Of a stretch of DNA of 64,000 nt, positions 27,562 to 35,294 are shown piece after piece. Under the pieces are notes generated by a model. It was not told the DNA's origin and ran no database searches. It saw nothing but the letters and a program-made list of their open reading frames with translations. Position 1 is the stretch's first letter, and every line of letters starts with the position of its first letter. This DNA comes from Bradyrhizobium prioriisuperbiae (GTDB lineage Bacteria; Pseudomonadota; Alphaproteobacteria; Rhizobiales; Xanthobacteraceae): the NCBI RefSeq assembly GCF_032397745.1, contig NZ_CP135921.1, forward strand, positions 2,542,001-2,606,000. Direction: 5' to 3'. The translations under genes and the position numbers were made by a program.

Positions 27562-27597
27562 CTCATAAGCTTTCGATATAATAAGCTTGCTTATGAG
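27562..27597. promoter_or_regulatory. Candidate MarR operator upstream of marR-emrAB
   Basis: A perfect inverted repeat CTCATAAGC (27562-27570) and GCTTATGAG (27589-27597) encloses an AT-rich core with a second ATAAGCTT copy. This is the expected place for MarR autorepression. Binding is inferred. Confidence 0.6.
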
Positions 27598-27683
27598 TTA
27601 TGGGAGCGGCTACGTCAGGAGGCAGCCCTGCAGCATGCGCATGGCTTCCAGAAAGCGTAATTAAAACAATTAATTAAGCGGGA

Positions 27684-28793
27684 TCAGGCCCACTCGACCC
27701 CGGATTCGGCGGCCAGGTCGAGGGTGCTTCGCTCGCCGATGTCGTCGAAATGCTGCTCGAGGAAGCGCCGCGCGGCACGCTGCCCGGCCTTGTGCAGCAG
27801 CTCCAGGAAATCGAAGTCGGTCTGCATCTTGGTGGAGCCGGCGAGGCGGTTGCCGAGCCTGCCGAGGTCGATGCGGTGGATATTCAGCTTGCGGTACTGG
27901 TCCTTGCCTGTGCCGCGCGGCAGATGGCCGTCATCGATCAACTGGTTGATGAAATCCATGCTGCGCAATTCGGAGATCAGCGCCGAGTTGAAGGTGATTT
28001 CGTTCAGGCGGTTGAGAATCTCCGACGTGGTGCGCGGGGTGGTCGGCCGGGTCACCGGATTGATCTGCACCACAAGCACGTCTTCCGCCTCGGTGGCCTG
28101 CAGGAAGGGGAAGATCGCGGGATTGCCCATGTAGCCGCCGTCCCAGAACGGAATGCCGTCGATCTCCACCGCGCGGAACACCAGCGGCAAGGCGGCCGAG
28201 GCCATCACCACGTCGGCGGTGATCTTTTCACGCGGGAAGATGCGCAGGCGGCCGGTGTGGACGTTGGTGGCCGAGATGAATAGTTCGAGGTCGCCGTTGC
28301 GCACCGCTTCGAAATCCACCGAGCGTGCGATCAGGTCGCCGAGCGGATTGATGTTGAGCGGATTGAGATCGTAGGGCGAAAAATAATGCGCCATCGCCTC
28401 GAACCAGCTTTGCATCGGCGTCGCCGTAAACGGCATCATCGACAGCATGCGGTCGGTGACGGCGCGCTGCACTGGCGGCAGGCCGCCACCCGTGCTCGCT
28501 GCGCGCCAGAAATCGGCGAGGCGTTTGCGCGCTTCGTCGTGATCGCCGCGGGCAAGGCCGTCGGCCAGCATCACCGCATTGACGGCGCCGGCGGACGCGC
28601 CGGAGACGCCGGTGATCTCGAGCCGGCCATCGGCTAGCAAATGATCCACCACACCCCATGTAAAGGCACCATGGGCGCCGCCGCCCTGGAGCGCGAGATT
28701 GATTTTCTTGGCGGCCGGCCGCGATGGACCCGCGCTGGCGCGTTTGGTCCAGTTGGTCAGGCCGTCGAGATAGGACTTCAGATTGCTCGCCAA
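27684..28793 (-). CDS. Patatin-like phospholipase
   Basis: Acyl hydrolase with a Ser-Asp dyad: oxyanion hole LALQGGGAHGAF near residue 35, nucleophile elbow GVSGASAGAVNA (GxSxG), and the catalytic Asp in PFWDGGYMGNPA. 369 residues; no signal peptide or membrane segment, so it is likely cytoplasmic, as for the bacterial RssA/YlbK-like group. In alphaproteobacteria some relatives are linked to PHB granules or lipid turnover, but nothing here fixes a substrate. It is transcribed alone, divergent from the Zur-type gene, with an AT-rich gap of about 235 bases between them. Confidence 0.9.
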   Translation of the reverse strand: MASNLKSYLDGLTNWTKRASAGPSRPAAKKINLALQGGGAHGAFTWGVVDHLLADGRLEITGVSGASAGAVNAVMLADGLARGDHDEARKRLADFWRAASTGGGLPPVQRAVTDRMLSMMPFTATPMQSWFEAMAHYFSPYDLNPLNINPLGDLIARSVDFEAVRNGDLELFISATNVHTGRLRIFPREKITADVVMASAALPLVFRAVEIDGIPFWDGGYMGNPAIFPFLQATEAEDVLVVQINPVTRPTTPRTTSEILNRLNEITFNSALISELRSMDFINQLIDDGHLPRGTGKDQYRKLNIHRIDLGRLGNRLAGSTKMQTDFDFLELLHKAGQRAARRFLEQHFDDIGERSTLDLAAESGVEWA

Positions 28794-28933
28794 GGTGCGG
28801 CTTCTTTCTCAGGGGCAGAGGCGAAGTTTGTCACGCTCCGCCGCCATCATGGGGGTATGCTCGTCTGGTACGCGCGACTTCGGATGCGCGGAGACCTAGT
28901 GTGTGGGCTTGATTTGGGAGTTTTTTATTGCGC

Positions 28934-28966
28934 TGCAATGAAAAATATTGCATTGCAAAAATTTCA
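28934..28966. promoter_or_regulatory. AT-rich symmetrical site upstream of zur
   Basis: TGCAATGAAAAATATTGCA (28934-28952) is a perfect 6-bp inverted repeat around seven bases. It is followed by CATTGCAAAAATTTCA, which with TGAAA at 28939 makes a second, overlapping symmetry. Position and AT content fit a Fur/Zur-type operator, but it does not match a published Zur box closely by eye. Confidence 0.35.
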
Positions 28967-29028
28967 TGCAGGAACCTGCTGCTGAAATCACAGGCAGAAT
29001 CGAGATAAACCGGTTAGATGGTCTCCTG

Positions 29029-29073
29029 ATGACGCAGCCGAAAATGACCCAGTCGAAAATGACTCAGCCAAGT
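29029..29073 (+). repeat. 15-bp tandem repeat at the zur 5' end
   Basis: Three units at 29029, 29044 and 29059: ATGACGCAGCCGAAA, ATGACCCAGTCGAAA and ATGACTCAGCCAAGT. They encode MTQPK, MTQSK and MTQPS. Each unit supplies an in-frame ATG. Confidence 0.88.
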
Positions 29074-29580
29074 CAGGTCTCAAGTCAGATCTTCCCGACG
29101 CCGGATCACGACCACGGCCGCTGCACGGCGGATGCGATCAAGCACGCCGAAAAAGTCTGCGCCGGGCGCGGACAGAAGTTCACCACCATCCGCCGCCAGG
29201 TGCTGCAGGCGCTGCTTGCGAGTCACCGCCCGCTCGGCGCCTATGAAGTCATCGACCATCTTGCCCGGGATATCGCGCGTCCGGCGCCGATTACGGTTTA
29301 CCGCGCACTCGACTTCCTGATGGAGAACGGCCTCGTCCATCGGATTGAAAGCCGCAATGCTTTTCTCGCCTGCGCGCACAATCACGATGAGCTGTCGCAC
29401 GGACAACAATCGCTGGTCGCTTTCCTGATCTGCGATCGCTGCGGTTCGGTCGGCGAAATTCCCGCGGCGCCTGTCGCCAACAGCATCAACGAAGCCGCGC
29501 GCAATACCGGTTTCGCCCCAAAACTGTCCGTCGTCGAAATCACCGGCACCTGCGCGCATTGCCAGGCAATAACAACATAA
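29029..29580 (+). CDS. zur: Fur-family regulator, probably Zur (zinc uptake regulator)
   Basis: Metal-dependent repressor. It has the winged-helix FTTIRRQVLQALLASHRPLGAYEVIDHL and PAPITVYRALDFLMENGLVHRIES, a His-rich region ACAHNHDELSHGQQ, and two Cys pairs for structural zinc, FLICDRCGSVGE and TGTCAHCQ. The spacing and the NxFLAC-type segment favour Zur over Fur or PerR. The start is unclear: ATG codons recur every 15 bases (29029, 29044, 29059) in a tandem repeat; the first is used, giving 183 residues. The frame is open further upstream to 28948. It is followed after 19 bases by a DMT permease gene. No zinc transporter genes are adjacent. Confidence 0.85.
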   Translation: MTQPKMTQSKMTQPSQVSSQIFPTPDHDHGRCTADAIKHAEKVCAGRGQKFTTIRRQVLQALLASHRPLGAYEVIDHLARDIARPAPITVYRALDFLMENGLVHRIESRNAFLACAHNHDELSHGQQSLVAFLICDRCGSVGEIPAAPVANSINEAARNTGFAPKLSVVEITGTCAHCQAITT

Positions 29581-29599
29581 AAAACGGCACTCCAACTTC

Positions 29600-30541
29600 A
29601 TGTCATCCGCAACGTCCTCCGCAGCGGGCCGCCCGCTGAGCATCAGTGCCATCACCGTGATGCTGCTGCTGTGTTTCAGTTGGGGCTTCAACCAGATCGC
29701 CATCAAGCTGGCCCTGCCGGATATCCCGCCGCTGATGATGGCGACCATCCGCTCGAGCGGTGCGCTTCTGGTGGTGCTGCTGGTGGCGCGGTTGCGCGGC
29801 GTGGAGATCTTTACGCGTGACGGCACGTTGAAGGCAGGTCTGTTCGCCGGCTTGCTGTTTGGCCTCGAGTTCGTGGTGATTTATCGCGGGCTGGTATGGA
29901 CCAGCGCCACGCGCGCCGTGGTGTTTCTGTATGTGGCGCCGTTCGTGGTTGCGTTCGGATCGTTCCGCCTGCTCGGTGAGAGGCTGGGCCCGGCGCAATG
30001 GGGCGGGCTCGCTTTGTCGTTCGCTGGCGTCGTGCTGGCCATCGGCATCCCGCAGGCCGGGGTCGATGGCACGGTGCTGCTGGGCGACCTGCTGATCGTC
30101 ATCGGAGGGATCCTGTGGGCGGCCACCACCATTGTGGTCAAACTGACCCCGCTTTTGCGGGGGCCTGCCGAGAAAACCCTGGCCTACCAATTGGCCACGT
30201 CAATCCCCATACTGGGGATCTCGTCGCTGGTGTTCGGGGAACGGCTCACTGCGGTTCCCGGCCATGTCGCCCTTATCTCATTGGCCTATCAGACTTTTTG
30301 GGTTGTGGGCCTGACCTTTTTGTTCTGGTTTATGCTCGTGCGAACCTATTCCGCCAGCAAATTGTCGGCTTTTACCTTCATAACGCCCCTGTTCGGGGTG
30401 GCGGCCGGCTATTTTGTCATGCATGACCCCATTACGCCTGCGTTTGCAGGCGCCGCCGTTCTCGTCATCGCCGGGCTAGTGCTCGTTAACCGACCTAGCC
30501 GGGCGGAGATTGATCCGTTGCTGCCTGTCACAAAAACCTGA
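29600..30541 (+). CDS. DMT-superfamily permease (EamA domains)
   Basis: 313 residues with about ten membrane segments arranged as two EamA repeats (first from SAITVMLLLCFSWGFNQIAIKLALPDIP; second from LLGDLLIVIGGILWAATTIVVKLTPLL). It probably exports or exchanges a small metabolite; the substrate cannot be predicted. It begins 19 bases after zur and ends 12 bases before ispG, so it may be cotranscribed with both. Confidence 0.88.
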   Translation: MSSATSSAAGRPLSISAITVMLLLCFSWGFNQIAIKLALPDIPPLMMATIRSSGALLVVLLVARLRGVEIFTRDGTLKAGLFAGLLFGLEFVVIYRGLVWTSATRAVVFLYVAPFVVAFGSFRLLGERLGPAQWGGLALSFAGVVLAIGIPQAGVDGTVLLGDLLIVIGGILWAATTIVVKLTPLLRGPAEKTLAYQLATSIPILGISSLVFGERLTAVPGHVALISLAYQTFWVVGLTFLFWFMLVRTYSASKLSAFTFITPLFGVAAGYFVMHDPITPAFAGAAVLVIAGLVLVNRPSRAEIDPLLPVTKT

Positions 30542-30553
30542 TATTTGAGGCCC

Positions 30554-31828
30554 ATGAGCAAGCTCGAAAGTCCATCCCAGATCGATATTGCCGGTCCCGC
30601 GGCGCGTCACACAACCACCGCAGTCAAGGTCGGCGGGGTCACCGTCGGCGGTGGCGCACCGATTGTCGTGCAATCGATGACCAACACCGACACCGCGGAC
30701 ATCAAAGGCACCGTCGCCCAGGTCGCAGCCCTTGCGCGCGCCGGCTCGGAAATGGTCCGCATCACGGTCGACCGCGATGAGGCGGCCGCCGCAGTTCCTC
30801 ACATTCGCGATGCGCTGAATAAGCGTGGCATCAAGGTGCCGCTGATCGGCGACTTCCATTACATCGGCCACCAGCTCTTGGCGGATCATCCGGCCTGCGC
30901 CGAGGCGCTCGACAAGTACCGCATCAATCCGGGCAATGTCGGTTTCAAGGCCAAGCGTGACACCCAGTTCAGCACCATCGTCGAGACCGCCATCAAGTAC
31001 GGCAAGGCCGTGCGCATCGGCGCCAACTGGGGCTCGCTCGACCAGGAGCTGCTGACCAAGCTGATGGAAGAGAACGCGACGTCGGCCAATCCGCGCGAAG
31101 CACGTGCCGTCACCCGTGAGGCCATGGTGCAGTCGGCGCTGCTGTCGGCCGCGCGTGCGGAAGAACTCGGCCTCGCCAAGAACCGCATCATCCTGTCGGC
31201 CAAGGTCTCCGCGGTGCAGGACCTGATCGCGGTGTACCGCGATCTCGCTGCGCGCTCCGATTACGCCATCCATCTCGGCCTCACCGAAGCCGGCATGGGC
31301 TCGAAGGGCATCGTTGCGTCGGCCGCCGCACTCAGCGTGCTGCTGCAGTCCGGCATCGGCGACACCATCCGTGTTTCGCTGACGCCGGAGCCGAACGGCG
31401 ATCGCACCCTCGAAGTGCAGGTCGGCCAGGAAATCCTGCAGACCATGGGTTTCCGCACCTTCGTGCCGCTGGTCGCGGCATGCCCGGGTTGCGGCCGCAC
31501 CACCTCCACCGTGTTCCAGGAACTGGCGCGCGACATCCAGGACTTCATCCGTGTCGAGATGCCGACCTGGAAGACCCGTTATCCCGGTGTCGAGAATCTC
31601 AACGTCGCCGTCATGGGCTGCATCGTCAACGGTCCCGGCGAATCCAAGCACGCCGACATCGGCATCTCGCTGCCGGGCACCGGCGAAACCCCGGCCGCGC
31701 CGGTGTTCGTCGACGGCAAGAAGTTCACCACCCTGCGTGGGGCGAACATCGCCGCCGACTTCAAGACCATGGTGATCGACTACATCGAGCGCCGTTACGG
31801 CGTGCCCGGCCAGACCGCGGCGGAGTAA
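30554..31828 (+). CDS. ispG: 4-hydroxy-3-methylbut-2-en-1-yl diphosphate synthase (flavodoxin)
   Basis: 4Fe-4S enzyme of the MEP isoprenoid pathway, converting ME-cPP to HMBPP. TIM-barrel N-terminal part ([41 protein letters not shown]), then the cluster-binding end with Cys in [11 protein letters not shown] and Cys plus Glu in [16 protein letters not shown]. The ATG at 30554 gives 424 residues, close to other alphaproteobacterial IspG; a TTG at 30545 would add three. A terminator follows. The isoprenoid role connects functionally with the ispA gene at 37.7-38.6 kb. Confidence 0.97.
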   Translation: MSKLESPSQIDIAGPAARHTTTAVKVGGVTVGGGAPIVVQSMTNTDTADIKGTVAQVAALARAGSEMVRITVDRDEAAAAVPHIRDALNKRGIKVPLIGDFHYIGHQLLADHPACAEALDKYRINPGNVGFKAKRDTQFSTIVETAIKYGKAVRIGANWGSLDQELLTKLMEENATSANPREARAVTREAMVQSALLSAARAEELGLAKNRIILSAKVSAVQDLIAVYRDLAARSDYAIHLGLTEAGMGSKGIVASAAALSVLLQSGIGDTIRVSLTPEPNGDRTLEVQVGQEILQTMGFRTFVPLVAACPGCGRTTSTVFQELARDIQDFIRVEMPTWKTRYPGVENLNVAVMGCIVNGPGESKHADIGISLPGTGETPAAPVFVDGKKFTTLRGANIAADFKTMVIDYIERRYGVPGQTAAE

Positions 31829-31852
31829 CCACTCTGTTATCGCAGTTTGACC

Positions 31853-31886
31853 ACAACGCCGGCTGATCAGCCGGCGTTGTTGTTTT
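31853..31886 (+). terminator. Rho-independent terminator after ispG
   Basis: ACAACGCCGGCT / AGCCGGCGTTGT stem (12 bp) with a GATC loop, followed by TGTTTTA. Confidence 0.88.
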
Positions 31887-32158
31887 ATGCGTGACGCTTC
31901 ACGCCGTGGCGTCGAGCAGATCGGTGCGCCCAGCCGCCGTACCAACAACGGCACCGGCGGTGGATCTCATCGTCCTTGTGATGAGGGGCTCTTCGCCGCC
32001 GCAATGGATTAAGTTGCAACATGAAACCATCCGTGCTACGGATGGAGAGGTATCAAGTTAAAACCAAGACCTTCGGCTTTCTCCCGCCGATCGTGCCTGC
32101 GGTCGCTTGCGGCGGGCTGAGGCCGTGCGCCCTCCGCTTCGACAAGGACGAGCTTTCC
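31887..32158 (+). other. Gene-free leader before the alpha/beta hydrolase
   Basis: Holds the promoter-operator at 32014-32045 and about 110 bases of untranslated leader. The hydrolase frame is open back to 32021, but residues encoded before 32159 (VACGGLRPCALRF and similar) do not look like the family. Nothing else was recognised. Confidence 0.5.
32014..32045 (+). promoter_or_regulatory. Promoter with overlapping 19-bp palindromic operator
   Basis: -35 TTGCAA (32014-32019), 17-base spacer, -10 TACGGA (32037-32042). The -10 is covered by a perfect palindrome CCATCCGTGCTACGGATGG (32027-32045; 8-bp arms, 3-base centre). The layout resembles TetR-type repressor operators. No regulator gene is adjacent, so the cognate protein must be encoded elsewhere. 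Confidence 0.6.
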
Positions 32159-33094
32159 ATGATCCCGCACGACGAGACCTTCAACGGCAGCTTTCCCTTC
32201 GCGCCACACTTCAGCGAGGCCCCCGGCTTCCGGATGCATTATGTCGATGAAGGATCGCGCGAGCGTGACGTGGTGCTCTGCCTTCATGGTGAGCCGACCT
32301 GGGGTTATCTGTTTCGCCATCTGATCCCGGTGCTGAGCAGTTCTTATCGCGTGGTTGTCCCCGATCACATGGGCTTCGGCAAAAGCGCCACGCCGCAGCA
32401 CCGCAGCTACTGGGTGCAGGATCACATCGACAATCTGGAGCGCCTGGTCCTCGCCCTCGATCTGCGCCGCATCACCCTCGTTTTGCATGACTTTGGCGGT
32501 CCTGTCGGGATGGGCCTTGCGGCTCGTCATCCGGATCGCATCGATCGGGTGATCTCGGCCAATGGGCCGACACCGTTCGGCCAGGCTGACTTGGTTGATC
32601 GATTGATCGCAAATGCCGCTGTGTCACCCTGGTTCCAGTGGATCATCAAGGCCGAGACGGAGGGCAGCCTTGAAGCCGTGCTGGGTCAGCTCGGCTTCAA
32701 CATCCTGAGCACGCTGAAGCTCAACGGGTTCGAGAACAATGCGCTGATCACCGACACCTGGATCTCAGCCTATGGATCGCACTTCGCCCGACCAGCCGAT
32801 TGCCTCGGCGCGATCGGCTGGGCCAAGGGCGTCGCCATCGGCGCCCATCAATTCGAAATGCCCGACGCGGCGGCCCGCCGTGCGATCGGCACGAAGCCCG
32901 CGCTCGCCGTTTGGGGCACCGCAGATCGAACGCTGCAGGCCGATCATTTTCTGCCGCTGTTTGCGTCGCTGTTCCCGCCGGCGCCGATCTATCGGCTGGC
33001 GGGCGTGGGTCACTACTGCTTCGAAGACGCGCCCGGGCTGGTTGCTGCGCATATCGCGCAGTTCATCCGGCAGACACAACGGGCGGCAGCATAA
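32159..33094 (+). CDS. Alpha/beta hydrolase, haloalkane-dehalogenase-like
   Basis: 311 residues from the ATG at 32159. Opening FRMHYVDEG, oxyanion segment CLHGEPTWGYLFRHLIPVL, DHMGFGKSATP, nucleophile Asp in LVLHDFGGPVGMGLA, acid region near WGTADRTLQ, and catalytic His in GVGHYCFEDAPG. HGEPTW and the Asp nucleophile place it with haloalkane dehalogenases and epoxide hydrolases. However, the Trp that follows the nucleophile in known haloalkane dehalogenases and binds halide is Phe here. Dehalogenase activity is therefore uncertain; it may act on another ester or epoxide. It has its own promoter and operator, and is convergent with the IS630-interrupted gene. Confidence 0.8.
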   Translation: MIPHDETFNGSFPFAPHFSEAPGFRMHYVDEGSRERDVVLCLHGEPTWGYLFRHLIPVLSSSYRVVVPDHMGFGKSATPQHRSYWVQDHIDNLERLVLALDLRRITLVLHDFGGPVGMGLAARHPDRIDRVISANGPTPFGQADLVDRLIANAAVSPWFQWIIKAETEGSLEAVLGQLGFNILSTLKLNGFENNALITDTWISAYGSHFARPADCLGAIGWAKGVAIGAHQFEMPDAAARRAIGTKPALAVWGTADRTLQADHFLPLFASLFPPAPIYRLAGVGHYCFEDAPGLVAAHIAQFIRQTQRAAA

Positions 33095-33141
33095 GTTAGA
33101 TTGCGCCGCTCTGATCCAGTTCGGCGAGTTATCGCTTTCTA

Positions 33142-34184
33142 GAGCATGCTGTTTTTAGACAGAAACATATCCAGAGTTTGTAAGATAGTTTTTGCACTCC
33201 GCGGGTGAGAAGAGCTCAAGGAGCTCTCCGACCTTACGCCATGTCGCTTCGACGGTGCGCGGCTGCGCCTGGCGCATCAGATGTTTGAGCTTGGCAAAGA
33301 CTTGTTCGATCGGATTGAGGTCCGGGCTGTAGGGCGGCAGGAAGATGAGATGCGCGCCTTTGGCCCGGATTGCCTCGCGCGCCGCCTTACCCTTGTGGCT
33401 GCCGAGATTGTCGAGGATAACAACCTCGCCTGCCGCCAAGGTTGGAGCCAGCACGTTCTCGACATAGAGCGTGAAGAGTTCACCATTGATAGGTCCATCG
33501 ATGACCCAAGGCGCAGTGATCCGATCATGGCGCAGAGCCGCGATGAAGGTCAGGGTCTTCCAATGGCCATAAGGTGCCGTTGCTTCAAGACGTTGCCCTC
33601 TGGGTCCCCAGCCACGCAGCGGCGCCATGTTGGTTTTGACCCAAGTCTCATCGATAAAGAGCAGGCGCGACGCATCGATTCTGCCCTGGTAGGCCTTCCA
33701 GCGTTTGCGTCGGCGGGCGATATCAGGACGATCCTGCTCAGCCGGCAGGATCGTTTTTTTTGAAGCTCAGACCTTCCGCGTGAACAAAAACCCATACGGC
33801 GCGCGAGTCTGTCTTGATCCCGCGCTCGGCCAGTTCCGCCGTCAGTTTGCGTAAGGAGAATGGTCCGGAGCGAAGCCGCTGCCGCAGCCAATCAGCGGTC
33901 GCGCCCGACAGAACGCGCTTCTTGTGACCATTCATCTTGCCTGGCGCGAGGCTCCCGGTCTCACGCCTCAGATTCTTCCATTTGGTCACGCAGGATGGGC
34001 TGATCTGCAGAGCCGCAGCAATTGATCGCACCGTCTCGCCGGCATCCGCTCGCGCCAGAGCTCGTTCCCGAAGGTCTTCCGAGTAGGGTTGCGTCATACA
34101 CGCGGGCTCCGCTTCCCAGCATGTACTTTGAATCAGAAACTCCCTCCCTTGGGAATCCCGATTCCGTCAAAAAACACCGTGCTC
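33142..34184 (-). mobile_element. IS630-family insertion sequence, 1043 bp
   Basis: Terminal inverted repeats begin GAGCATGCTGTTTTTAGAC at the left (33142-33160), and the complement of the right end (to 34184) reads GAGCACGGTGTTTTTTGAC; matching continues to about 25 bases with few differences. Both ends are flanked by TA (33140-33141 and 34185-34186), the dinucleotide target duplicated by IS630/Tc1 elements. Joining the flanks restores an open sugar transferase end, which confirms the boundaries. It contains one transposase gene split by a frameshift at an 8-A run. Confidence 0.92.
33155..34097 (-). CDS. IS630 transposase in two frames (orfA 33738-34097, orfB from about 33755 down to 33155)
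   Basis: OrfA (119 residues, MTQPYSEDLRERALARA...) is the helix-turn-helix N-terminal half ending LSFKKNDPAG. OrfB carries the DDE catalytic half: Asp in LLFIDETWVKTN, Asp in VVILDNLGSHKG, Glu in SPDLNPIEQVFAKLK. The frames meet at eight consecutive A (33754-33761, on the - strand). Reading seven instead of eight joins them as FKKTILPAEQDRPD, the usual continuous sequence of relatives. Either transcriptional slippage or +1 frameshifting rescues the fusion, or one extra A has inactivated it. No stop interrupts orfB back to the run. Confidence 0.85.
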
Positions 34185-34938
34185 TAGAAGAAAGCATTTT
34201 CCGCAGGAACTTGCGGGCAGCGTTGAGGCGAACTGTCAGCAAGTTCCTGACATGATTGAACTCACGCTCAATGTAGATCTTTGCCGCAACGGACAGGCCT
34301 GGTTTGACATCATTCGGCTCAGACGAGGGCTGGGTGAGGGAAGGCGGCAATGCGCGCGGACCGACAAACGACATGTCTCCGCGCAGGATGTTGATCAACT
34401 GGGGAATTTCGTCGATGTTGAATCGACGCAGCCATCGTCCGATACGGGTGACGCGCTCTGAAACGGGTTGATCGTCCTTGAGCGGTTGCATGGTCCGGAA
34501 CTTGATCACCTTGAATAGCCGGCCGCCCCGTCCGGCCCGAAGCTGCAGGAAGAAAACAGGTCCCGGCGATTCAAGTCGAATGGCAATGGCCACCAGAACC
34601 AGAAATGGGAAAAGAACAAGTGCGGTGATCGCTGCGAGGAAAACATCAAGGACGCGCTTCGGAGTATCGAAGAGGGTGGATGACATTCTCCAGGACGCCA
34701 GGACAAATCCCAGGGCCACCACAAGCTTGCTGATGTCACCGGGAATGTCATTGACGTGGCTTGACCACTCCTCGGTGAAGCGCTCGCGTTTGTCCGCGGG
34801 CAGCTGCCGGACAGCGATTTTTATGACGCCGCTGGTGATCGATGGCGCCCACGCCTTGAACTCGTCGGAGAGCAACTTCGAAAGAGTCGCGCCGAGGATT
34901 CCGAGAACAGCCACAGCGATCAACGCGATCAGGTCCAT
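33961..34938 (-). CDS. Sugar transferase with N-terminal membrane prefix, last codons replaced by IS630
   Basis: The N-terminal 90 residues form one membrane segment (LIALIAVAVLGILGA) followed by IKIAVRQLPADKRERFTEEW and VVALGFVLASWRM. This resembles the prefix of permeases encoded next to PadR regulators. Residues 92-230 are a bacterial sugar transferase of the undecaprenyl-phosphate glycosyl-1-phosphate type: KRVLDVFLAAITALVLFPF, FKVIKFRTM, RWLRRFNIDEIPQLINILRGDMSFVGPR. The end departs from the family after DVKPGL (no GWAQVNG). The IS630 lies after KMLSS; without it the gene would end three residues later (RKR, stop at 33129-33131). With it, the frame continues about 75 residues into the IS. 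It overlaps padR by ten bases. Confidence 0.8.
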   Translation of the reverse strand: MDLIALIAVAVLGILGATLSKLLSDEFKAWAPSITSGVIKIAVRQLPADKRERFTEEWSSHVNDIPGDISKLVVALGFVLASWRMSSTLFDTPKRVLDVFLAAITALVLFPFLVLVAIAIRLESPGPVFFLQLRAGRGGRLFKVIKFRTMQPLKDDQPVSERVTRIGRWLRRFNIDEIPQLINILRGDMSFVGPRALPPSLTQPSSEPNDVKPGLSVAAKIYIEREFNHVRNLLTVRLNAARKFLRKMLSSRARCFLTESGFPREGVSDSKYMLGSGARVYDATLLGRPSGTSSGASGCRRDGAINCCGSADQPILRDQMEESEA

Positions 34939-35237
34939 ACGGGCACCTCGGCGTTGGGCGTCAAATCGCGGACCAGCTGTTCAACCCGCTTCGCTCCGGC
35001 GGCTGTGATTTTGTAATAGCGACGACGTGGCCGGCCTAAGTCTGCAGGGTCTCCCTCTTCCCACCGGCTTTGCAGCCAGCCCGCATCCTCAAGCCGCGCG
35101 AGAATCGGATAGAGGGTGCCGGAAGCAAGCCGCGACTGCTTTGCAATCTCGGCCCCCGACAACTCATCGGCGGGATGAGACATCAGGGTGCTCAGCACCT
35201 TGATGGTCTGTGTCGAAAGTCTCGGTTCTTTACCCAT
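34929..35237 (-). CDS. PadR-family transcriptional regulator
   Basis: 102-residue winged-helix protein: LSTQTIKVLSTLMSHPADELSGAEIAKQSRLASGTLYPILARLEDAGWLQSRWEE, then the wing PRRRYYKITAAGAKRVEQL. This is the short PadR-s2-like form, without a long C-terminal helix. The stop overlaps the start of the sugar transferase gene by ten bases, so the regulator and its likely target form one operon. The promoter just upstream has a palindrome over the -10 box, suggesting autorepression. The ligand is unknown. Confidence 0.92.
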   Translation of the reverse strand: MGKEPRLSTQTIKVLSTLMSHPADELSGAEIAKQSRLASGTLYPILARLEDAGWLQSRWEEGDPADLGRPRRRYYKITAAGAKRVEQLVRDLTPNAEVPVWT

Positions 35238-35238
35238 G

Positions 35239-35274
35239 GTAGAAAAGTCTACATAGGGTGGATAGGTCTGTCAA
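35239..35274 (-). promoter_or_regulatory. padR promoter with overlapping operator
   Basis: On the - strand: -35 TTGACA (35274-35269), 17-base spacer, -10 TAGACT (35251-35246). A 14-bp inverted repeat GTAGACTTTTCTAC (35239-35252) covers the -10 and ends one base before the ATG. The leader is very short. It is probably the PadR binding site. Confidence 0.65.
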
Positions 35275-35294
35275 TATCAGGCGATACCGCGCCG

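Noticed and set aside
30476..31954. 492-codon frame antisense to ispG
   Set aside because: Opposite a complete IspG; no recognisable domain.
33550..33891. Third-frame open frame across the IS630 frameshift as a -1 fusion
   Set aside because: The -1 frame (KKRSCRLSRIVL...) does not lead into the DDE domain; the catalytic half is in the +1 frame.
23418..35294. One integrated genomic island from vapBC to padR
   Set aside because: Housekeeping ispG lies inside, no integrase or attachment repeats were found, and the accessory genes look like separate events.
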